DNA from: Harmothoe impar
Taxonomy: Eukaryota; Annelida; Polychaeta; Phyllodocida; Polynoidae
Direction: 5' to 3'
NCBI GenBank assembly: GCA_947462335.1
Contig: OX381709.1
Span: forward strand, 62,364,609 to 62,428,608
DNA: 64,000 nt
In this document: positions 57,928 to 64,000 of the stretch, one piece after another
Numbering within the stretch: position 1 is the stretch's first letter
How the letters are laid out: every line of letters starts with the position of its first letter
The notes under the pieces: generated by a model
What the model was told of the DNA's origin: nothing
Databases searched by the model: none
The model's input: only the letters and a program-made list of their open reading frames with translations
Translations under genes and position numbers: made by a program

Positions 57928-58275
57928 CACAGAGAGAAAAAACAGCGTCAAAAGGAGTCCAGGTTGCCTCCAAAATGACTCCCCTCTCTAGGAGAGCACA
58001 GGTTCTTGTTTGACTCTCTTATGTGAGTCAGGGAGCTATGTGACTCCCCTATGTGACTCCCTTAGGTCAGCCAGAGAGTCACCTAGCCTGGACTCCCCTC
58101 TTTGCCTAAGGGAGCCTAGGTGACTCTGTGGCTGACCTAAGGGAGTCGCCTAAGGGACTCACATTACTCCCTGACTTACATAAGGGAGTCACATAAGGAC
58201 CTGGGCTCCCCTATAGAGGGGAGTCATTCTGGACGCAGCCTGGACTCCATTTTGACTCTGTTTTTTCTCTATGTG
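57928..58275. mobile_element. 348-bp foldback MITE (CACAGAGAG ends)
   Basis: The outer arm (CACAGAGAGAAAAAACAGCG onward) is mirrored at the right end (…TTTTGACTCTGTTTTTTCTC). The interior consists of inverted and direct repeats of GACTCCC/GGGAGTC words. A shorter member of the same family lies at 63542-63655. Confidence 0.85.
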
Positions 58276-59700
58276 TTGGCATACCAACATTGAATCAGTT
58301 GTAAATGATACATATCATGCGACGCAAATACGGTGATAAGTCTTGCCACGGTGGATTGTAATATAACGAATTATCTGTTCCCAATATGTTCAGTTAAATA
58401 AATAAGTAAACTGAAATTCATTGAATACCTTTACCACTAGATGTCTCCAGAATGTACTCCTTAGCATTTGTATCTACATGCTACATCGATTTTTGCTGAA
58501 TGCCAGCTCTAGTTTTCTTATCAAATTGTGTTCAATTGATGAAAATATAATTTACTCTTACTGGAAAATTTTTATAGAATAAAATGGTAAAACTACAGAC
58601 ACGATTTCACCCTTGATGTTGCTAGAGAAAATTGGCTAAAGTGGATACATTTGTGTTGCTCATGGTTTGGTCACAACAGCGCATCCCTGCTAAAATAATC
58701 ATTTAATTTTGTATGTATAATGATGGATAGGATGTTGTAATGGAAATGTATAAATTGCAAGGAGCTGTTTTAGATTAGATCGATTTAGATTAGAGTTCTG
58801 TATTTGGCAAAAAATGCACATATAAAGTGAGTTTTTCAACAATTGCCAAAGATAGTACTATACTGATAGTAAGCTGCATTTAGGTTGATGACATGACAAA
58901 ACCGAATATCAAATCGTGCCTGAATGGTTATACTGGTTAACATTAAATCAACATAATTCATCTGTTTCTATGCTGATTTATTATTAATGATTATTATATT
59001 GATTCCACATATATATGTCGAATCACCGATGAATTCGTTAAGATAATTACTATATCAATATCAACTATTTCACAACCATGTATCAACCGTTGATATCATG
59101 TTACCACTAAAATTGAATCAATAGTACGATGGAGTTTAGATTTCAACCCCATTTGAATGATTAAAAGAATTATGTTCGAGACATAATGTTGAAAATGCTT
59201 TTGTTAATTGATGAATGATCTGAAGGGTGTTCTGAATACTTTTGCTATTATTTCCCTCTGTATTCTTTGAAGTGAACTTTACCTTTCTATATTCGATATC
59301 CCTCAATGTGTGATTGACATGTTTATTGGTGCCGCACTATCCTGTAATTGTGTATTCAGCCATTAACATGCTCAAAAGAAATTCATGTACTTACAAATCT
59401 AGCTTGGAATAAACATCACCCAAAATCCATTTCATACCCTGTTATATCATTTTCTATAGAGGCCCTGCTTGCATAGCGATGCTTGTGTCATGGTATAGAG
59501 GAAGGAGCAAAGCACCTATTTCTATAGCGGCTGCACCTATACTTCTATATAGACTGCACGTATACGTCAGCGTATATGGCAACATACAGCGTGCTGCTGT
59601 GGCTGCCCGCTGCTGCTGCCTGTAATACCAGCGTGCCATCGGGCTGAGGACATGAATGGCGGCTTGCAGCAGCAGCAGCAGCAGTCCCTCCTGCAGGCCA
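58276..59700. other. intergenic, no gene recognised
   Basis: AT-rich, with no coding frame or element end recognised. GC content rises from about 59570 into the promoter-like region of the next gene. Confidence 0.4.
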
Positions 59701-59730
59701 GTTCACCAGTACACCAGCAGACAGCCTCCC

Positions 59731-59755
59731 ATTGGTCCCCACCCTACTGACGTCA
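59731..59755 (+). promoter_or_regulatory. inverted CCAAT box and palindromic CRE
   Basis: ATTGG (59731-59735) and TGACGTCA (59748-59755) lie in a GC-rich region that begins near 59570 and includes a (CAG)5 run at 59669-59684. They are 160-190 bases upstream of the exon acceptor at 59916. The position and motif pair suggest the core promoter of the gene starting at 60091. CRE-BP and NF-Y binding is inferred. Confidence 0.45.
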
Positions 59756-59916
59756 GAGCCAGGCATCGCTCCTCCACGGTGTAGCCGAGCAGCGCCTCCT
59801 GACTGTCTGCGGCAGCAGAGATAGGCCTTCCTACCCTTGGAGATTACCACTAAACCTGACGCTTGCCGGCCACGCCATGACCTCCTCTGTCTAATGGCGT
59901 ATTTTCCCTGTTTCAG

Positions 59917-60136
59917 AGGCCTGGCGGATCATGCACAATAGTCGGACGTGTGTACTGTACCAGTAGACAATCATAGAGAGAAGACCAAACGGAATTACCC
60001 CCTTTCCCCTGGGATTTAGAGCCCCATACCTGAGGACTACTGCCTTCGATTGCAGCGAGCAAGGCTGTGTGATAGTCGCCAACCAGCAAGATGGTAGCGC
60101 CGATCGAGCACGAGCAGGACATTATCAACTACCCAG
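59917..60136 (+). CDS. first coding exon of a rightward gene (CDS 60091-60136)
   Basis: Exon start is inferred from an acceptor (TTTTCCCTGTTTCAG) ending at 59916. The coding part begins at ATG 60091 in a good context (AGCAAGATGG), reads MVAPIEHEQDIINYP and closes at CCCAG/GTAGGT in phase 1. The leader contains an upstream frame of 11 codons starting at ATG 59933 (MHNSRTCVLYQ, stop TAG), which could dampen translation. The product is not recognised. The next exon was not found before the window ends, so the first intron is probably longer than 3.8 kb. The acceptor may be spurious, in which case the leader is continuous with the GC-rich promoter region. Confidence 0.55.
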
Positions 60137-62493
60137 GTAGGTTGGAAGAGTAGCTCACTGAGCAGCTCACACTGCAGGCAGGCCGGCTGTGGGGAATATT
60201 GGTAATTTACACAACCATTGTAGATGTGGGATCGGGTATAGGGAATGCTGTAGGGTGTCGTTTAGGGGTTGCCCACAACCTAGTATGGTCTGGTGGGTGG
60301 TAGGTGGGAGGCTAGGGCGAGGAGAGGAGGAGGAGGGGGTGGATTTTAATAATTTATCATCCACCGGAGAGTACGTGCTGCGCTGTTGGCAGCAGTGGGG
60401 AGCAGGCGGCGGCCTTGTCGTATACAGGCTACACGCCCCTACAGCCTGCCAGCAAAACGAGCCGGACGTATTAACGAGCACAATAAGATGTCAACGAGAC
60501 GGTTCAACACGTGTGTATGTTGATACACAGCCAAAAAACCACAGGCTATTATCCACGCCTGGCCTTTCTTGTGTCATGCTCCTCCCCTGCACACCACCCA
60601 TTCAATATGTTGCCCCCGGCAGCTGCTGTGACAGCTTGACGCTGTGGTTGCAGATTACACACATTCCACCTTATCGATCAGAGCTGTGACTGTTACAGCA
60701 GTTAACACGCCTCCAGCCCGTGTTAATTACACCCGTTAATGTTAATAAGCAGCCCGGTGTAAGCCTCCTTGGGATTTGCATTCATTTTCACCTTTCTGGA
60801 CATCTGCACAGTATTATGCTGTGCCCAGGAGGGGTAGCTGAGGCTGTACTCAATATCTCAAAGGTCATGTATAATTAGTAGGGTATATATAGTGCCATGC
60901 AAACTTGCAGTGCTATCATGCGATCCAAGAACTGTTGTGGCACTGGAGATGTTGAAACCATATGTGGTATATGCATGGGGTTTGTACTAACCCGGGCATC
61001 CTACCAAATATAGTACTGTAATGACGACATGCTATTACTTATTGCTATTACCTCATCAACATGGTCTGCGAAAAGGAATATTAGCGAAGGCTTGAAGGGT
61101 ATACCAATTCCCAATCTCCAATACATGTCCAGTAAATTATCTAAATCAAGTCACAATCCACTGAATAAGCCCCCAACGCCCTTGCTGATTGCATACAGGT
61201 CCCACGATAGAGCCACTTGCATAATATGCTCCACTTTGTTTTACTCGGGGGAGGGGGGGGGGGGGTTCAGAGTTAATTAGGTTGGTGATGGATATAGCAG
61301 GGGGTAGCATATGGCCGGTAGTTCCGCTATACTGACCGGGCAGCCATAAAGTCGGCTAGCACACAGCCACTCGTAAATTTGTATCTATTGATCCATTGAG
61401 TCTGTTATAATAAGCACTCATGGGCAGGGAATGTGTTGTGTCCCATAGATCCCAGCCTCAAATTACCCCGAGAGTTGTGGCCTATAAGGGTATTATTGGC
61501 CTGTGATCGATGGATGAAAATGGCAAGTTCAGCCATCAAAAATGGCAATACACATATTGAATTGAGTTTTTAATGTTTTTAAATTGAGGTTTTAATGTCT
61601 GGCAAGCCAAGCTATTGATCATACATATTTCAAGCAATGAATAAACAGTGGAATAATCGGATTGGTAGAACAAATTAACACCTTAACGCTATAGAAAATG
61701 AAGCGACTTACTACATAACCAGACAACCTCTCCTCCATGAAATGAATAAAGTTAGTAGGTAGATAAGCATGTCGTAGCTCTGCGCATGATCTAAAACATC
61801 AACTTCATGTGTTTACTTTTTCCGCTAGGGCTGATGTTAACCCTTTGAGGGCAGTATAACACTATGTTTACCAGGGATGTTTTCATCATAATATACCAGG
61901 ACTGTGTTAGAGCTGAGCATTAAGACAGTATAGGGTCTTAAAGAGTTAAACATCCATGACGAGTAAAATGTGATAATTGGTATCCAACCTCGCCTTCCAT
62001 GAATCACTATGTACCAAGTAATATACTACATTGTTATTACACCTATAGTGATGTAGGCTGCACTAAGTACTGCAATTCTCTATTGTAGTGCGACAACCTG
62101 ACTGGGAACATTGTTCAGGTGTGAGATGTTACCTTACAATCAATATCAATATCAAGCTGTAGTCATTAAAGACAACTTTGACTGTGCCCGCCAGTCAACC
62201 CACGCTTTACCTCAGGTCGATAGCACGGGTCGAAATACAGCAACGTTAAAGAGGCACATCTAGTGATGTTTGTTATTGGAAACCGGTTCGAGATATTAAG
62301 AAGCCGACAGCATGTCCCCATGGGTTTAGACCCTGGTGTGGGTAAGTTGACGTAAGGAAAAACGATTTGAGTGACGTCACCAAGCCAACACAACATAATG
62401 GTAATCCTCTGGCTATCGACTCTCTCTTGCACTGATATATTGGACGAGGAATAGGAAAGAGGAATAAAACGGCTGACTAGGAAATAGGGGATA
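60137..62493. other. putative first intron, no exon recognised
   Basis: A 166-codon open frame at 60189-60689 is a GC-rich stretch without recognisable features. A G-rich run (18 of 19 bases) is at 61247-61265. No phase-1 exon that would continue the gene was found. Confidence 0.4.
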
Positions 62494-62755
62494 TCGCTGA
62501 TATAGAATCAGAAAGGGACTGACACTGATGTAGAATTGGTAAGGAGATGAAAATCATGTAGAGAAGGAAATGACACTAATATAGAATAGGAACGGAAACG
62601 ACACTGGTATAGAATAGGAAACGAAACGACACTGACGTAGAGTAGGACAGGAACTGACACTGGTATAGAATAGGAAACAAAACGACACTGACGTACAATG
62701 GAACAGGAACAGGTACTATTGTAGAATAGATAAGGAAATGACACTCATTAAGAAT
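62494..62755 (+). repeat. 28-bp minisatellite
   Basis: The unit GACACTGGTATAGAATAGGA plus AACGAAAC is repeated about nine times with divergence. In the middle, two unit types (GGTATAGAATAGG and GACGTAGAGTAGG) alternate, giving a 56-bp higher-order period. Confidence 0.85.
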
Positions 62756-63194
62756 ATCAAAATGGTTGGTACATACTGCTGAGAAATGTAGGATATATAA
62801 TGGAAGAGTAATACTTAATGTATATATTAGGAGCTTTATCACACAATACCAGACAAGTTGAGTTGGTGGAATTCATCGGGCAATCACAATACTTAATGTT
62901 AACCATTTGGACCAAGCACATATGCTAGCCAGTCCTCAATTATTTAGTAGATGGTCCAGCCAGTCTTTTCTTTCATATAATTATACTACTACCTATGAAG
63001 CTACATTACGGAGTGCAGCCATAGCTTGAGTCTAGTTTCCATATAATACTATATTGTAAACAGTGAACCCAAGAATACGTCCGTCTTTACTGTAACCCAA
63101 AAGTCAATTCTACTGTCTATGTACACTAATACTATAGTGTAGATTCTACTGCTCAGTTACATTAACTTCTAACAGTATAGATTAGAACTTACTT

Positions 63195-64000
63195 ACAGTA
63201 CAAAGTGCAGGCAGCACTTGATTTACGTTTCAATGAACTACAATATATGAATCTACATTTTAAGAAGGCAGCCAGTATTTGATTCCCGTTTCCATATACT
63301 TCTAGGCATGAATGTACAGTATAGGGTGCAGGGTATTTGATTCATGTTTCTATATACTACTAGGTATGAATGAACAGTAAGGAATCGGACCAGTATTTGA
63401 TTCATGTTTCCATATCTACTACTAGGGATGAACGAACAGTACAGAGTACTGCCAGTATTTTATTCCTATTACCATATACTACTAGGTATGAATGAACAGT
63501 ACTGAATGCAGCCAGTAATTGACTCGTGTTTCCATATACTACACAGAGTGAAGAAACAGCGTCAAAAGAGAGTCCAGGTTGCCTCCAGAATCACGACTCT
63601 CCTGTTTAGGGGAGGCAACCTGGACTCCCTTTTGACGCTGTTTCTTTTCTCTGTGTACTAGGTATGAACGAACAGTACTGAATGCAGCCAGTACATGATT
63701 CCAGTTTCCATATACTACTAGGTATGAACCTACAGTACAGATTACTGCCAGTATTTGATTCCTATTTCGATATACTACTAGGTATTAATGAGTACTGCCA
63801 GTATTTGATTCCTGTTGCCATATACTACTAGGTATGAACCTACAATACAGAGTGCTGCCAGTATTTAATTCCCATTTCCATATACTACTAGCTATGAACG
63901 AGTACTGCCAGTATTTGATTCCTGTTTCCATATACATGTACTACTAGGTATGAAGGAACAGTACCGAATGCAGCCACTTTTTTATTCCAGTTCCCATATA
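63195..64000 (+). repeat. 60-bp satellite array, open at the right edge
   Basis: About a dozen units contain GCCAGTATTTGATTCCTGTT, TCCATATACTACTAGGTATG and AACGAACAGTAC. Full units are about 60-62 bp, and shorter units of about 47 bp lack the GAACAGTACAGAGTG part. The array continues beyond the window and is interrupted by a MITE at 63542-63655. Confidence 0.9.
63542..63655. mobile_element. 114-bp hairpin MITE inside the satellite, TA target duplication
   Basis: CACAGAGTGAAGAAACAGCG at the left is mirrored by CGCTGTTTCTTTTCTCTGTG at the right; the inner arms (GAGTCCAGGTTGCCTCC / GGAGGCAACCTGGACTC) also pair. Neighbouring satellite units give the empty site CCATATACTACTAGG. Here the left flank ends CCATATACTA and the right flank starts TACTAGG, so TA was duplicated. 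That is the hallmark of Tc1/mariner-type insertion. Confidence 0.9.

Noticed and set aside
59545..59850. 101-codon minus-strand frame with an alanine run
   Set aside because: Created by the CAG repeat and GC-rich promoter region of the plus-strand gene; no domain.
60189..60689. 166-codon open frame downstream of the partial gene
   Set aside because: Low-complexity GC-rich sequence in a putative intron, with no domain, and an overlapping minus-strand frame of similar quality.
62508..62842. Val/Ser/Pro-rich minus-strand frames
   Set aside because: Derived from the 28-bp tandem repeat; no gene features.
62494..64000. CRISPR-like repeat arrays
   Set aside because: Units are contiguous and diverged without unique spacers, and the genome is eukaryotic; these are minisatellite and satellite arrays.

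Overview
This is animal nuclear DNA, most likely from a marine invertebrate. The evidence is spliced genes with GT/AG introns and phase-1 exons for EGF-like and collagen domains, a Pol III tRNA gene, a decayed non-LTR retrotransposon, several families of foldback/MITE DNA elements, and AT-rich intergenic sequence with minisatellites. Nothing bacterial, organellar or viral was seen. I cannot name the phylum from the sequence.

The centre of the window (about 31.0-49.3 kb, + strand) holds one multi-exon gene that I assembled by matching splice sites and reading-frame phase. Nine coding exons join without a stop into a predicted 537-residue type I membrane protein. Its parts are a signal peptide, a cysteine-free beta-rich N-terminal domain spread over three exons (one of them, 37753-37906, easy to miss), a collagen Gly-X-Y segment, two complete calcium-binding EGF domains, a third EGF-like domain lacking its last two cysteines, one transmembrane helix, and a cytoplasmic tail ending in a glutamine-rich stretch. 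A second gene starts near the right side: a short first coding exon (60091-60136) with a CCAAT/CRE promoter-like region upstream. The rest of that gene is not recognisable in the window. A tRNA-Pro(UGG) gene lies at 53491-53562 on the minus strand.

Most other structure is repetitive. Intron 4 of the main gene carries a 1.77-kb foldback element with arms of about 0.85 kb starting 49 bp after the exon, a 139-bp MITE, a tRNA-derived SINE-like piece, and a 3.6-kb defective LINE. Intron 5 carries a 0.6-kb palindromic element and intron 7 another dispersed repeat. Outside the gene, 11254-12876 is a composite foldback with tRNA-like modules inside. Two inverted copies of a TTAA-bounded MITE lie at 24.7 kb and 54.0 kb. 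Two copies of a hairpin MITE lie at 57.9 kb and 63.5 kb, the latter inserted in a satellite array that runs off the right edge.

The first 31 kb, and most of 49.3-59.7 kb, contain no gene I can support. Two GC-richer blocks (about 5.0-5.75 kb and 19.4-20.6 kb) have coding-like stretches that I could not resolve into gene models.
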